Source: Phytoactinopolyspora halophila (GTDB lineage: Bacteria; Actinomycetota; Actinomycetes; Jiangellales; Jiangellaceae). From it: 64,000 nucleotides of DNA. Where the stretch lies: NCBI RefSeq assembly GCF_003287285.1, contig NZ_QMIG01000013.1, positions 59,445 through 123,444 of the forward strand. The letters run 5' to 3'. The notes beneath the pieces were generated by a model, which was not told the DNA's origin, did not search any database, and worked only from the letters and a program-made list of their open reading frames with translations. The translations under genes and the position numbers were made by a program. Positions 1 to 9,122 of the stretch are shown piece after piece; within the stretch, counting starts at the first letter, position 1; every line of letters starts with the position of its first letter.

Positions 1-1343
1 ACGAGACGTTGCGTGCGGTCACCGACGAGGACGCGTACGCGAACCTCACCCTTCCCGGCCTGATACGCCGCTACCGGCTCGACACCCGCGATGCTGCGTT
101 CGCCACCGAACTCACCTACGGCACCTTGCGCGGGCTCGGTATCTATGACCAGATCATCGAGGCGTGCATCGACCGGACGATGAGTGAGCTGGACCCGCGA
201 GTCCTCGAGGTGCTCCGCCTGGGTGCCCATCAGACCCTGGCCATGCGGGTCCCCGCCCACGCGGCGGTGTCCACGATGGTGGATCTGGTCCGCGCCACGG
301 TCAGCGACGGCGCGGGCCGGTTCGTCAACGCCGTGATGCGCAGGATCGGCGAGCACGATCTCGACGCGTGGACGCACGAGCTGGCGCCGTCACGCGATGC
401 CGATCCGGAAGGATTCCTGGCCTTCCGGTACGCGCATCCGCCGTGGATCGTGCGGGCGCTGCGGGACTCACTGAATCGGTACGGCCCGGGATCCGGATCA
501 CGAGACCAGGCGGATGCGCTCGAATCCTGCCTCGCGGCGAACAATGAACCGGCGAGCGTCGTCCTGGCGGCGTGGCCCGCCCGCGGCGACGTCGCGGAGC
601 TGACGGCCGCTGGCGCGCAGCCGACCCGGTGGTCGCCCTATGGCGCGGTGCTTGACTCCGGAGACCCCGGACGCCTCGACGCGGTTAAGGCCGGCCGGGC
701 GGGAGTCCAGGACGAGGGGAGCCAGCTAGTCACCCTTGCAGTGACTGGAGTCCCCGTCGAAGGCGACGACGCGCGCTGGCTGGACATGTGTGCCGGGCCC
801 GGAGGCAAGGCAGCCGTGCTGGCCGGTCTCGCCCATCAGCGAGGAGCGCAGCTCGTGGCGCTCGATCAGCATCCGCACCGGGCGAGACTGGTGGAGCAGG
901 CGCTGCGTGGTGCACCAGGCGAGCATTCCGTGGTGGTGGGCGACGCGACCGACGAGCAGTGGCAAGACGGGAGCTACGATCGGGTGCTGCTGGACGCACC
1001 CTGCTCCGGGCTCGGAGCGCTGCGCCGCCGCCCCGAAGCGCGGTGGCGGCGGACACCGTCGGACATCGCCCAGCTCCGGCCGTTGCAGACCGCGCTGCTC
1101 CAGGCGGCGGTACGGGCGGTGCGTCCGGGCGGCGTCGTCGGATACATCACGTGCTCACCGCACCTGGCCGAGACGGTCACCGTCGTGGAAGACATCCTGC
1201 GCCGGAACGACGACATCGAGCGCGTCGACGCGCGTCCGTATCTGCCTGGAGTTCCGGATCTGGGCTCGGGCCCGGATGTTCAGCTGTGGCCACATGTGCA
1301 CGGCACCGACGCGATGTATCTGGCACTGTTGCGCCGCACCTGA
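1..1343 (+). CDS. rsmB: 16S rRNA (cytosine-967-C5)-methyltransferase, 5' end outside the window
   Basis: The product belongs to the RsmB/Sun family, which methylates C967 of 16S rRNA using S-adenosylmethionine. The N-terminal third is a NusB-like RNA-binding helical domain. The C-terminal half is a Rossmann methyltransferase: the SAM loop reads DMCAGPGGKAA, motif IV is DAPCSGLGALRR, and motif VI is YITCSPHLAET, which holds the catalytic cysteine. The frame is open to the left edge and the first residues (RAVTDEDAYANLTLP) match an internal part of the family's N-terminus, so the true start lies upstream of the window. In actinobacteria this gene usually sits just before rpe; here a repeat-rich patch and one gene intervene. 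Confidence 0.93.
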   Translation, partial: ETLRAVTDEDAYANLTLPGLIRRYRLDTRDAAFATELTYGTLRGLGIYDQIIEACIDRTMSELDPRVLEVLRLGAHQTLAMRVPAHAAVSTMVDLVRATVSDGAGRFVNAVMRRIGEHDLDAWTHELAPSRDADPEGFLAFRYAHPPWIVRALRDSLNRYGPGSGSRDQADALESCLAANNEPASVVLAAWPARGDVAELTAAGAQPTRWSPYGAVLDSGDPGRLDAVKAGRAGVQDEGSQLVTLAVTGVPVEGDDARWLDMCAGPGGKAAVLAGLAHQRGAQLVALDQHPHRARLVEQALRGAPGEHSVVVGDATDEQWQDGSYDRVLLDAPCSGLGALRRRPEARWRRTPSDIAQLRPLQTALLQAAVRAVRPGGVVGYITCSPHLAETVTVVEDILRRNDDIERVDARPYLPGVPDLGSGPDVQLWPHVHGTDAMYLALLRRT

Positions 1344-1529
1344 GCTGGCGTCGTTGACGGCAGCGGCCACGTGAGCCGCTGCTGCTAGCGCCGGCGAGCG
1401 CCCTCCACATGGCCGGGTGCGGCAGCCTCGATGACCTTGCGCCCGCAAGCGGTGCACAAGCACACCTGAGCTGGTGTAGACCGTGGCGATGCGGGGCGCG
1501 CATAGCAGTCTTCGCTGATGACCCGGCCG

Positions 1530-1681
1530 CCTGTTCCCGCGCGCCTCGCCTGTTCCCGCGCGCCCCGCCCGTTCCTACGCGCTCTGCCCGTTCCTACGCG
1601 CTCTGCCTGTTCCCGCGCGCTCCGTCTGTTCCCGCGCGCTCTGCCCGTTCCTACGCGCTCTGCCCGTTCCTACGCGCTCTG
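1530..1681. repeat. Eight 19-bp tandem units in an AABB-AABB order
   Basis: Eight contiguous 19-bp units fill this stretch. Type A resembles CCTGTTCCCGCGCGCTCCG and type B is CCCGTTCCTACGCGCTCTG. The order is A A B B A A B B, so the array is also two 76-bp higher-order repeats (1530-1605 and 1606-1681). The four B units are identical and the A units differ at one to three positions. The motif CGCTGATGACCCGG flanks the array on both sides (about 1514-1527 and 1690-1703). Open frames across it are simply products of the repeat and are not called as genes. Confidence 0.9.
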
Positions 1682-1725
1682 CCTTCCCCCGCTGATGACC
1701 CGGCTTGCCTCCCGCGGAGCGCCTT

Positions 1726-1815
1726 GCACGGTGAGTTCACGTTGGCAAGCGCTTTCCGTGATCGATTCGGGGGTACTCAACGTGCATGGCCGGTGCAGTG
1801 AGCGTGCACGGCCGA
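1726..1815. repeat. 90-bp direct repeat, copy 1
   Basis: This block recurs at 1991-2080, 265 bp downstream, with only a few differences. It contains the palindrome GTGAGTTCAC, the LacI-operator-like TTGGCAAGCGCTTTCC, and several CGTGCATGG / CGTGCACGG motifs. No gene is visible between the copies. The LacI resemblance is an inference from the AAGCGCTT core only. Confidence 0.85.
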
Positions 1816-1990
1816 GAGGACCGGCTGTGCGTGGGTACGGCGGTCGAGCTGCGAGCCGCAGCGACCACGGTGCGTTGTCTGAGCGTCCCCGCAGATGGCA
1901 GCGGGTTCGTTGCCTGGTGGCACCTTTACGGAAGCGGCCAGCTCCGAGAGCGATGGCTCACGAGAGCGGGGGCTTGCGAGAGGGTGCCGT

Positions 1991-2080
1991 GCACGGTGAG
2001 TTCACGTTGGCAAGCGCTTTCCGTGATCGATCCGGGGGTACTCAACGTGCATGGCAGGTGCAGTGAGCGTGCACGGCCGA
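1991..2080. repeat. 90-bp direct repeat, copy 2
   Basis: Second copy of the 1726-1815 block. It is followed to about 2150 by a run of further degenerate CGTGCACGG-like motifs (for example near 2089, 2114 and 2139). The stretch from 1344 to 2435 otherwise holds no convincing gene. Confidence 0.85.
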
Positions 2081-2203
2081 TGCAGTCAACGTGCATGGTC
2101 CGTACGCTCAGCGTGCACGGCAGGCGCGTTCAGCGTGCAGGGAGTCGGTGCAGCGAGTGTGTATGAGTGCAGACCATCCGCTGGTGCCGGCGGCGAGATG
2201 AGC

Positions 2204-2267
2204 GTGGCCCAGAGACGGTTGATGGGGGCGATGGTGTGGCCCAGAGACGGTTGATGGGGGCGATGGT
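2204..2267. repeat. Two tandem 32-bp repeats
   Basis: Two adjacent 32-bp units beginning GTGGCCCAGAGACGGTTGAT lie at 2204-2235 and 2236-2267, and a third unit starts but decays after about 12 bases. They lie about 170 bp upstream of the flavin-fold gene at 2436. A regulatory role is possible but nothing in the sequence shows it. Confidence 0.8.
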
Positions 2268-2435
2268 GTGGCGGAGATGGTCGGTAGTGGTGACGGGGTA
2301 GTGGAGAGGTAGCGGAGAGGTAGCGGGCAGTGGCGACGAGGGCTGCCGAGAGGTGGTCGGTGGCGGCGATGAATATCGGACGATCGGCTGGTCTATCTGG
2401 GGAGGAGCACACGGCGACAGAGAAGGAGGACACGT

Positions 2436-2996
2436 ATGAGTGACGAGCAGCGCGTCATCGAGCCGGTGAGTGCCGAGCCGATGAGAACGTCGCTGTCGTG
2501 GGGCGATCTGCAGCAGCCCGACAGCAGCGTGTCCACGCCGATGCCGTGGACGCGGGCGCTGTCCAGTTTGACGAGTGTGCCGACGTATTGGGTCGCCACG
2601 GTGCATCCTGACGGCCGGCCGCACGCGGTCCCGGTGTTGGGGGTGGTGGTCGACGGTGCGGTTCACTTCTGCGCGAACGAGCGGACAAGGAAGGCGCGGA
2701 ACCTGCAAGGCGATCCGCGGATCGTGGTCACCGGCAGCAGCGACGATTTCGATCTTGTGGTGGAGGGCAGCATCACGATCGTCACCGGCGACGACACGGT
2801 GAGGAAGATCGCGAGCGCATACGATGCGAAGTACGGGTGGCGGCCGGAGGTCCATGACGGTGCGCTCTGGGCAGATGGCGCCCCGACGGCGGGTCCTCCG
2901 CCGTACCGGGTCCATCGCGTCATTCCGCACACGGCGTTCTGCATGCCCACCGACGACGAGGCCGTCGCTACCCGATGGCGGTTCCGGCCGATGTGA
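2436..2996 (+). CDS. Pyridoxamine 5'-phosphate oxidase-fold protein (FMN/F420-binding split barrel)
   Basis: This 186-residue protein has the split-barrel fold of the PPOX superfamily, whose actinobacterial members bind FMN, F420 or haem and reduce or sense small substrates. The recognisable core is YWVATVHPDGRPHAVPVLGV, then ERTRKARNLQGDPRIVVT and the later AYDAKYGW segment. The ATG follows a strong AAGGAGG site. It stands alone between the repeat patch and rpe, where this gene is not usual. The second PPOX-fold protein of the window (20635-21147) shares the STVHPEGRPHV and RKAKNL motifs. The substrate is unknown. Confidence 0.8.
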   Translation: MSDEQRVIEPVSAEPMRTSLSWGDLQQPDSSVSTPMPWTRALSSLTSVPTYWVATVHPDGRPHAVPVLGVVVDGAVHFCANERTRKARNLQGDPRIVVTGSSDDFDLVVEGSITIVTGDDTVRKIASAYDAKYGWRPEVHDGALWADGAPTAGPPPYRVHRVIPHTAFCMPTDDEAVATRWRFRPM

Positions 2997-3159
2997 TCTG
3001 GGGATGGTCGATGTGCATTCGTGTTCGTGGTGCATGAACGCCGGTACGGGTACGAGACGCGGTACAGATGATGCCCGTGGACGACGACCGGTGACGACGC
3101 CCTGCACGGCTAGCTCAGGTGTCGACGTTTTGGATGTCCAGCGAAGCTAGGGTGGAGTC

Positions 3160-3822
3160 GTGGGAATCCAGATCGCTCCGAGCATCCTGTCGGCCGATTT
3201 CGCCAATCTCGAGTCCGAGATCGCTCGTATCCCGAATGCCGATCTCGTGCACGTGGACGTCATGGACAACCATTTCGTGCCCAACCTCACGCTGGGTTTG
3301 CCTGTGGTGGCGGCGATCCGGGAGCGTACCGGGCTGACGATGGACTGTCACCTGATGATCGAGGACCCGGACCGCTGGGCACCGGCCTATGCGGAGGCCG
3401 GTGCGGACAGCGTGACGTTTCACGCCGAGGCGGCGGCGGCTCCCATCCGGCTGGCCCGTGAATTGCACCGCCAGGGAGCGCGAGCGGGAATCGGTCTCAA
3501 ACCGGCGACGCCCGTCGAGCCGTTCGAGGACACTCTCGCCGAGTTCGACATGTTGCTGATCATGACTGTCGAGCCCGGATTCGGGGGCCAGGAGTTCCTT
3601 GACCTGTGCCTGCCCAAGATCCGCCGGGCACGGGACATGGTCAGCCGTGCCGGGCTGGACGTGTGGATCCAGATCGACGGGGGAGTGTCGAAGGCGACGA
3701 TCGAGCGCTGCGCCGAGGCGGGCGCGGACGTGTTCGTCGCCGGTTCCGCCGTCTACGGTGCGGACGACGCCGCGGCCGCCGTGGACGAGCTGCGCCACCT
3801 CGCCGCGTCCGCGGCGCACTGA
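3160..3822 (+). CDS. rpe: Ribulose-phosphate 3-epimerase
   Basis: The enzyme interconverts ribulose 5-phosphate and xylulose 5-phosphate in the pentose phosphate pathway, which supplies ribulose 5-phosphate to the riboflavin genes downstream. The 220-residue TIM barrel shows the family signatures: [12 protein letters not shown] at the start, [12 protein letters not shown] with the metal-binding histidine and aspartate, [20 protein letters not shown] and IQIDGGVS. The length is normal. The start is a GTG that directly precedes the conserved GIQIAPSIL segment. Its stop codon lies inside the first copy of a short motif repeated twice more downstream. Confidence 0.96.
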   Translation: MGIQIAPSILSADFANLESEIARIPNADLVHVDVMDNHFVPNLTLGLPVVAAIRERTGLTMDCHLMIEDPDRWAPAYAEAGADSVTFHAEAAAAPIRLARELHRQGARAGIGLKPATPVEPFEDTLAEFDMLLIMTVEPGFGGQEFLDLCLPKIRRARDMVSRAGLDVWIQIDGGVSKATIERCAEAGADVFVAGSAVYGADDAAAAVDELRHLAASAAH

Positions 3823-4106
3823 AGCCGGTTGTGGCCGGGTACGGCACGCCAAGCGGTGTCTTGCCGGAGAGACTTACCGAGGGGCAGTGAGCCGGTTGTG
3901 GGCGCGGGACACACCACGTGATGCACCGGCGACGATGCCCCCGCGACGGCTGCCTTCGTCTCGCCCCGGGGCGACTCACCGAGGGTGCACTGAGGCCGGT
4001 TGCTGTCCCGGGACCGTGAGCCTCCGCCGAGTACGGAATGGCCGGCCCGGATGCTGCCGGGAACACGTGGTGCCCGGTGGCGGTTAGACTTCTACAGGAG
4101 AACCAA
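3823..4106. other. Leader region with three copies of a GCCGGTTG-type motif
   Basis: No gene is visible between rpe and the riboswitch. An 18-bp motif close to CACTGAGGCCGGTTGCTG occurs at 3817-3834 (spanning the rpe stop codon), 3885-3902 and 3988-4005. The second and third copies share an extended upstream similarity of about 40 bp (3861-3902 and 3961-4005). The region should contain the promoter of the riboflavin operon, but no convincing -35/-10 pair stands out. Confidence 0.55.
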
Positions 4107-4255
4107 CGCGTGCTCCGGGGCTCGGTGAAATTCCGAACCGGCGGTGACAGTCCGCGACCCGTTGGCCAGTGTTCGCGTGGCGGCATGGTGGTCAACGGTG
4201 GACCCGGTGAAACTCCGGGACCGACGGTGACAGTCCGGATGGGAGGCAGCACGCG
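4107..4255 (+). promoter_or_regulatory. FMN riboswitch (RFN element) upstream of ribD
   Basis: The conserved RFN segments are visible: CTCGGTGAAATTCCGAACC, GGCGGTGACAGTCCGCGACCC, GGTGAAACTCCGGGACCGAC, GGTGACAGTCCGGATGGGAG and the closing GCAGCACGCG. The outer stem P1 pairs CGCGTGCT at 4107-4114 with AGCACGCG at 4248-4255. FMN binding is expected to repress the ribD-ribH operon, either through termination or, given the 120-bp gap to ribD, by masking the ribosome site. The choice between these cannot be made from inspection. Confidence 0.95.
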
Positions 4256-4377
4256 CGGGTACCTCTCCGTGGTGACGGCGCGGTGACGTCGCAGGCGGGG
4301 CACGGTGCCCGATATGTCCGCCCAGGCGGATCGACGTCCCGGAGCGCGCTCGACTGACGAGCGAGGAGGAGACTCCG

Positions 4378-5496
4378 GTGGCGAAGCCGGCCGAGCGGAT
4401 GGCGATGTGGCGCGCTGTCGAGCTCTCGTCTCGCGCACAGCACACCACCCCACCGAATCCCGACGTCGGCTGCGTGATTCTCGACGCGCATGGCGAGGTC
4501 GCCGGCGAAGGCTGGCATGAACGCCCGGGCGCCCCGCACGCAGAGATCGTCGCCCTGCGCGAGGCAGGTCACCGGGCATCGGGTGGTACGGCGGTCGTGA
4601 CCCTGGAGCCGTGCAGCCACGAGGGCCGCACCGGCCCGTGCACCACCGCGCTGATCGACGCTGGTGTCCGTCGCGTCGTGTACGCCGTTACCGATCCGAA
4701 TCCGCAGGCCACCGGGGGCGCCGACGTCTTGCGGGCGCATGGCATTGAGGTGGATGGCGGGCTGCTCGCGTCGGAGGCGGCGGCCGTGAATGCGCGCTGG
4801 CTCACCCCCTTTCACACGGGCCGTCCGTTCGTCGTGTGGAAGTATGCCGCCACCCTGGACGGCCGCAGCGCTGCCGCGGACGGGACGAGCCGCTGGATCA
4901 CCGGCGCCGGAGCGCGGGCCGAGGTGCACCGGCTGCGCGCGGCCGTGGACACCATCGTGGTCGGATCCGCGACCGTGATCGCCGACGATCCGCAGCTCAC
5001 GGTCCGGCATGGCGGCACGCCCGTGCCATATGCGGAGCAGCCCTTGCGCGTCGTCGTCGATTCGGCGGCGCGTACTCCCGCAACCGCCCGCGTGTGCGAC
5101 GACGCGGCACCCACGTGGATCGCAACGGCCGCGGAGGTCGGGAGCACCCCGGACGGACGGGTGGATCTGCACAAGCTCCTCGCGACCCTGTACGAGCGGG
5201 GTCAGCGCTATCTCCTGCTGGAAGGCGGCCCGGCCCTGGCCGGGGCGTTCTGGCAGGCCCGCGTGGTGGACCGGGTGGTCGCCTACATCGCTCCGGCCCT
5301 GCTGGGTGCGGGCCCCACCGCGCTGGCGCACGCGGGTATCGACACCATCGACGACGCCATACGGCTCGACGTTCGAGAGGTGACCACCGTCGACGGCGAC
5401 GTGCGGATCACCGCCACACCCCACCCGGCACCCGACAGCGGGGTCGCCGGCCCGCAACAACCCGCGGTAGCAGCGGCCGCGGACGAGGAGGCATGA
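4378..5496 (+). CDS. ribD: Bifunctional riboflavin biosynthesis deaminase/reductase
   Basis: RibD deaminates the GTP-derived pyrimidine and then reduces its ribosyl side chain with NADPH, the second and third steps of riboflavin synthesis. The N-terminal deaminase shows the zinc motif GAPHAEIVAL and PCSHEGRTGPCTTALID. The C-terminal reductase begins near residue 150 at PFVVWKYAATLDGRSAA and includes SRWITGAGAR and LLLEGGPALAGAFW. The start is a GTG eight bases after GAGGAGGA. The 372-residue length is normal. It is the first gene behind the FMN riboswitch and its stop lies four bases before ribE. Confidence 0.96.
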   Translation: MAKPAERMAMWRAVELSSRAQHTTPPNPDVGCVILDAHGEVAGEGWHERPGAPHAEIVALREAGHRASGGTAVVTLEPCSHEGRTGPCTTALIDAGVRRVVYAVTDPNPQATGGADVLRAHGIEVDGGLLASEAAAVNARWLTPFHTGRPFVVWKYAATLDGRSAAADGTSRWITGAGARAEVHRLRAAVDTIVVGSATVIADDPQLTVRHGGTPVPYAEQPLRVVVDSAARTPATARVCDDAAPTWIATAAEVGSTPDGRVDLHKLLATLYERGQRYLLLEGGPALAGAFWQARVVDRVVAYIAPALLGAGPTALAHAGIDTIDDAIRLDVREVTTVDGDVRITATPHPAPDSGVAGPQQPAVAAAADEEA

Positions 5497-5500
5497 GGAC

Positions 5501-6121
5501 ATGTTCACCGGAATCGTCGAGGAGCTGGGCAGCGTCGTTAAGCTGGACATGCCGGGCGAGGGGGCGAACGACGCGGCGGCGTCGGCCCGGCTGACTGTAC
5601 GCGGCCCCCTGGTCGCCTCGGATGCCACGCACGGCGCGTCGATCAGTGTCAACGGGGTGTGCGTGACGGTCGTCGACGTCGACGCCGCGACCTTCACCGT
5701 CGACGTGATGCCCGAAACGCTCGACCGCTCGGCGCTCGGGCGGCTGCGCCCGGACGACCCGCTCAACCTCGAACGCGCCGTGAAAGCCAGCGACCGGCTC
5801 GGCGGGCATATCGTCCAGGGCCATGTGGACGGTGTGGGGGCCGTGCACCACCGGACACCGGGGGAGCGGTGGGATGTCGTGCGAATCGGCCTCCCGGCCG
5901 ATATCAGCCGATACGTCGTCGAGAAGGGCTCCATCGCCGTCGACGGCGTCTCCCTGACGGTGTCCGGGCTGGGACCGGATTGGTTCGAGGTGAGCTTGAT
6001 CCCGACGACGCTGGAGGCCACCACGCTGGGGCATCGACAGCCGGGCGACGAGGTGAACCTCGAGGTCGACGTGATCGCCAAATATGTCGAGCGCCTGGTC
6101 GAAAGGCGGGGTGAGGCATGA
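5501..6121 (+). CDS. ribE: Riboflavin synthase, alpha chain
   Basis: The enzyme dismutates two 6,7-dimethyl-8-ribityllumazine molecules into riboflavin and the pyrimidine precursor. The 206-residue protein starts with the diagnostic [10 protein letters not shown] and contains two lumazine-binding repeats: [12 protein letters not shown] with LDRSALG, and [13 protein letters not shown] with [12 protein letters not shown]. The ribosome site lies in the 3' end of ribD. The ATG of ribBA overlaps the stop codon by four bases, so the genes are translationally coupled. Some databases call this gene ribC. Confidence 0.96.
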   Translation: MFTGIVEELGSVVKLDMPGEGANDAAASARLTVRGPLVASDATHGASISVNGVCVTVVDVDAATFTVDVMPETLDRSALGRLRPDDPLNLERAVKASDRLGGHIVQGHVDGVGAVHHRTPGERWDVVRIGLPADISRYVVEKGSIAVDGVSLTVSGLGPDWFEVSLIPTTLEATTLGHRQPGDEVNLEVDVIAKYVERLVERRGEA

Positions 6122-7452
6122 GCGGGCCGATCCAGCTGGATTCGGTGGAGCGAGCGATCAAGGAGATCGCGGCAGGCCGCCCGGTGATCGTCGTCGATGA
6201 CGAGAACCGGGAGAACGAGGGTGATCTGACATTCGCGGCCTCGCGGGCCACGCCGGAACTCATGGGCTTCATGATCAGGCACAGCTCGGGCGTCGTGTGC
6301 GTGCCGATGCCCGGCGTGGAACTGGACCGACTCAAACTTCCGCCGATGACCACGGTGAACGAGGACCGCAAGGGCACGGCCTACACCGTGTCCGTGGACG
6401 CGCGGCACGGCATCGAGACCGGCATCTCCGCCGCCGACCGCGCGCACACCGTGCGCGTGCTGGCCGATTCCGCGACAGAGGCCTACGAGCTGACGCGCCC
6501 CGGGCACGTCTTTCCGCTACGAGCTGTCGAGGGTGGCGTGCTGCGGCGCCCGGGTCACACCGAGGCCGCCGTGGATCTCTCCCGGCTGGCTGGCCTCTCA
6601 CCGGCGGGCGCCATCTGCGAGCTCGTCCACGACGACGGGTCGATGATGCGCGCACCGGCGTTGCGCGGCTTCGCCGACGAGCACGGGCTGGCGATGGTGT
6701 CCATCGCCGACCTGATCCGCTACCGCAGGCGCACCGAGTGTCAGGTGGAGCGGGTCGCGACCACCCGGCTTCCCACCGTGCACGGCACGTTCCACGCCGT
6801 GTGCTACCGCGACCTGCTGGACGGCCGCGAGCACCTCGCGCTGACGATGGGCGAGCTGCGAGCCGACACACCGGTGCTCGTCCGCCTGCATTCCGAGTGC
6901 CTGACCGGTGACGTTCTCGGCTCGTTGCGGTGCGACTGCGGGCTTCAGTTGCAGGCCGCGCTGGCCATGGTCGCGCGGGCTGGGGCGGGTGTCGTGGTGT
7001 ACCTGCGCGGACACGAGGGACGCGGTATCGGATTGGCGCACAAGCTGCGTGCCTACGAGCTGCAAGACGGCGGCCACGACACCGTCGATGCGAATCTCGA
7101 ACTGGGTTTTCCCGCCGACTCGCGCGACTACGGAACGGGTGCGCAGATCCTGGCCGATCTCGGTCTGGGATCCATCGCGCTGATGACCAACAATCCGCAC
7201 AAGCTTGCCGGTATCGAGGGTTACGGGCTCACGATCGCCGAGCGGGTGACGCTGCCGGTGGAGCCGCATCCGGAGAACCTGCGGTACCTGAAGACGAAAC
7301 GGGACCGCCTGGGGCACGATCTGCCCGGGTTGGAGGCCGATCCCGACGATCCCGCCCCCGAGCCCGATGCTCCCGAGCCTGGCGCGGACACCGCGAACGA
7401 GACGGCCGGGGCAACGGGCCCGGTCGACGACGAGGAAGGACGTACGGCGTGA
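6118..7452 (+). CDS. ribBA: Bifunctional 3,4-dihydroxy-2-butanone-4-phosphate synthase / GTP cyclohydrolase II
   Basis: This 444-residue fusion supplies both precursors of lumazine. Residues 1-205 form the RibB domain with the acidic [19 protein letters not shown] segment and [11 protein letters not shown]. From about residue 206 the RibA domain carries the zinc-binding [15 protein letters not shown] and the catalytic region [12 protein letters not shown], followed by [10 protein letters not shown] and [15 protein letters not shown] 45-residue acidic, proline-rich tail follows the conserved end. It overlaps ribE and ribH by four bases each. Confidence 0.96.
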   Translation: MSGPIQLDSVERAIKEIAAGRPVIVVDDENRENEGDLTFAASRATPELMGFMIRHSSGVVCVPMPGVELDRLKLPPMTTVNEDRKGTAYTVSVDARHGIETGISAADRAHTVRVLADSATEAYELTRPGHVFPLRAVEGGVLRRPGHTEAAVDLSRLAGLSPAGAICELVHDDGSMMRAPALRGFADEHGLAMVSIADLIRYRRRTECQVERVATTRLPTVHGTFHAVCYRDLLDGREHLALTMGELRADTPVLVRLHSECLTGDVLGSLRCDCGLQLQAALAMVARAGAGVVVYLRGHEGRGIGLAHKLRAYELQDGGHDTVDANLELGFPADSRDYGTGAQILADLGLGSIALMTNNPHKLAGIEGYGLTIAERVTLPVEPHPENLRYLKTKRDRLGHDLPGLEADPDDPAPEPDAPEPGADTANETAGATGPVDDEEGRTA

Positions 7453-7919
7453 GTGGAGAAGGTGCTCCGGAACTTCACCTGGACGGGCGCGACCTGCGGG
7501 TGGCACTGGCGGCGGCGCAGTGGCACGCGACCGTGATGGACGGCCTGGTCCGTGGGGCGTTGCACGCGTTGGAGGACGCCGGCGTGTCGGACACGCTGGT
7601 GGTGCAGGTGCCGGGATCGTTCGAACTGCCCGCGGCGGCCGCCCGGCTGGCCCGCGGCGGGCACGACGCGGTGATCGCGTTGGGCGTCGTCATCCGGGGC
7701 GGGACCCCGCACTTCGACTACGTTTGCCAGGCCGCCACGAGCGGGCTGACGCAGGTGTCGGTGGAGACCGGCGTCCCCGTGGGCTTCGGCGTGCTCACGT
7801 GCGACACCGAGGAACAGGCTCTGGATCGCGCCGGGCTGGAGGGCTCGCGCGAGGACAAGGGACGGGAAGCCGCCGAGGCTGCGGTGGCCGCGGCGCTGGC
7901 GTTGCGGTCCGTCCCGTAG
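7449..7919 (+). CDS. ribH: 6,7-dimethyl-8-ribityllumazine synthase
   Basis: RibH condenses the two products of the RibD/RibA and RibB branches into lumazine; the family forms icosahedral shells or pentamers. The 156-residue product has the family core [35 protein letters not shown] and [18 protein letters not shown]. The histidine and the arginine of the active site are present in PHFDYV and in the C-terminal [18 protein letters not shown] segment. The GTG start at 7449 is chosen because it overlaps the ribBA stop as GTGA, in keeping with the coupling seen through the operon. Confidence 0.95.
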   Translation: MSGEGAPELHLDGRDLRVALAAAQWHATVMDGLVRGALHALEDAGVSDTLVVQVPGSFELPAAAARLARGGHDAVIALGVVIRGGTPHFDYVCQAATSGLTQVSVETGVPVGFGVLTCDTEEQALDRAGLEGSREDKGREAAEAAVAAALALRSVP

Positions 7920-7930
7920 GGTATGCGTAC

Positions 7931-8194
7931 GTGAAGAGCTTCGACGACTTATGGGCTGAGCTGACCGCGAAGGTCAAGACCGGTGCGCCCGACTCCGGCA
8001 CGGTGCGGGCGGTGCACGAGGGTGTCCATCATGCCGGCAAGAAGGTGGTGGAGGAAGCCGCCGAGGCATGGATGGCGGCCGAGCACGAGAGCGACGAGCG
8101 TGCCGCTGAAGAGATCTCCCAGCTTCTCTACCACGTGCAGGTGCTGATGCTCGCCCGTGGTGTCAACCTCGACGACGTTTACGCCAAGCTCTGA
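7931..8194 (+). CDS. hisE: Phosphoribosyl-ATP pyrophosphatase
   Basis: HisE hydrolyses phosphoribosyl-ATP to phosphoribosyl-AMP, the second step of histidine synthesis. The 87-residue all-alpha protein starts [11 protein letters not shown] and carries the MazG-type metal-binding residues in [18 protein letters not shown] and [14 protein letters not shown]. The GTG at 7931 is preferred; a nearby ATG at 7923 is in another frame and stops at once. It follows ribH by 11 bp and is probably in the same transcript, the usual actinobacterial ribH-hisE-hisG order. Confidence 0.93.
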   Translation: MKSFDDLWAELTAKVKTGAPDSGTVRAVHEGVHHAGKKVVEEAAEAWMAAEHESDERAAEEISQLLYHVQVLMLARGVNLDDVYAKL

Positions 8195-8267
8195 GCGTTC
8201 GTCGCCGGGTGCCGAGCGCGGCCCGGCGGGGAAACGCGCGAGCGGCTCATGAGAAAGGCTCGATGTC

Positions 8268-9122
8268 ATGACTGTTCTGCGTATAGCCGTGCCCAACAAG
8301 GGGTCGCTGGCCGAGCCGTCTGCCGAGATGTTGCGCGAGGCCGGCTACCGGCAGCGCGGCGACGACGGCCGCGAGCTCGTGCTCAGCGACCCGGAAAACG
8401 GTGTCGAGTTCTTCTTCCTGCGCCCGCGGGATATCGCCGTGTACGTCGGCTCGGGCACGCTCGACGTCGGCATCACGGGGCGTGACCTGTTGCTCGATTC
8501 GGGTGCCGACGCGGAAGAGCTGTTGAGCCTGGGCTTTGCCCGTTCGACGTTCCGGTTCGCGGCCCGGCCGGACACGGCAACGGACCTGAGCGGTTTCGAC
8601 GGCTTGCGGGTGGCGACGTCGTACGCCGGGCTGCTGCGCACGTATCTCAGCGAGCGGGATGTGGACGCCGAGGTCATCAAGCTGGACGGGGCGGTGGAGA
8701 CGGCCGTGCAGCTCGGCGTCGCCGACATCGTGGCCGATGTGGTGGAAACCGGGACGACACTGCGCCAGGCGGGGCTGGAGATCGTCGGCGAGCCGATCCT
8801 GAACTCCGAGGCGGTGCTGATCGGGCGCGCCGGCGCGGAACCCGCGCCGGGGACGGAGCAGTTGAAGCGCCGCATCGAGGGCGTGCTGGTCGCGCGGCGA
8901 TACGTGATGATGGACTACGACATCCGGGCCGAGCGGGTCGAGGAAGCCAGCGCCCTGACGCCCGGGCTGGAATCGCCGACCGTCTCCCCGCTGCACCGGG
9001 AGGGGTGGGTCGCGGTCCGGGCCATGGTCCCGCGTGATCGTGCGCAGCGCGTGATGGACGAGCTGTGGCAGATCGGTGCCCGGGCCATCCTCGTCACCGA
9101 GATCGTCGCCTGTCGGGTGTAG
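8268..9122 (+). CDS. hisG: ATP phosphoribosyltransferase, long (self-regulated) form
   Basis: HisG joins ATP to PRPP in the first and feedback-inhibited step of histidine synthesis. The 284-residue protein has the periplasmic-binding-protein-like catalytic domain (LRIAVPNKGSL, YVGSGTLDVGITGRDLL, and the PRPP loop VADVVETGTTLRQAGL). The C-terminal regulatory domain from about residue 210 ends in MDELWQIGARAILVTEI, so it is the long form that needs no HisZ. An RBS-like GAAAGG lies upstream. The 3' end overlaps the convergent MOSC gene by 29 bp. Confidence 0.96.
   Translation: MTVLRIAVPNKGSLAEPSAEMLREAGYRQRGDDGRELVLSDPENGVEFFFLRPRDIAVYVGSGTLDVGITGRDLLLDSGADAEELLSLGFARSTFRFAARPDTATDLSGFDGLRVATSYAGLLRTYLSERDVDAEVIKLDGAVETAVQLGVADIVADVVETGTTLRQAGLEIVGEPILNSEAVLIGRAGAEPAPGTEQLKRRIEGVLVARRYVMMDYDIRAERVEEASALTPGLESPTVSPLHREGWVAVRAMVPRDRAQRVMDELWQIGARAILVTEIVACRV

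Noticed and set aside
1530..1681. Possible CRISPR array
   Set aside because: The 19-bp units are contiguous, with no unique spacers and no cas genes anywhere in the window.
1409..2254. Plus-strand frames across the repeat patch
   Set aside because: Their products are only translations of the 19-bp and 90-bp repeats, without ribosome sites.
4192..6507. Very long minus-strand open frame (771 codons) opposite the riboflavin genes
   Set aside because: It lies antisense to ribD, ribE and the start of ribBA, all of which have full family motifs; its translation is Arg/Pro/His-rich with no domain. It is a GC-bias shadow.
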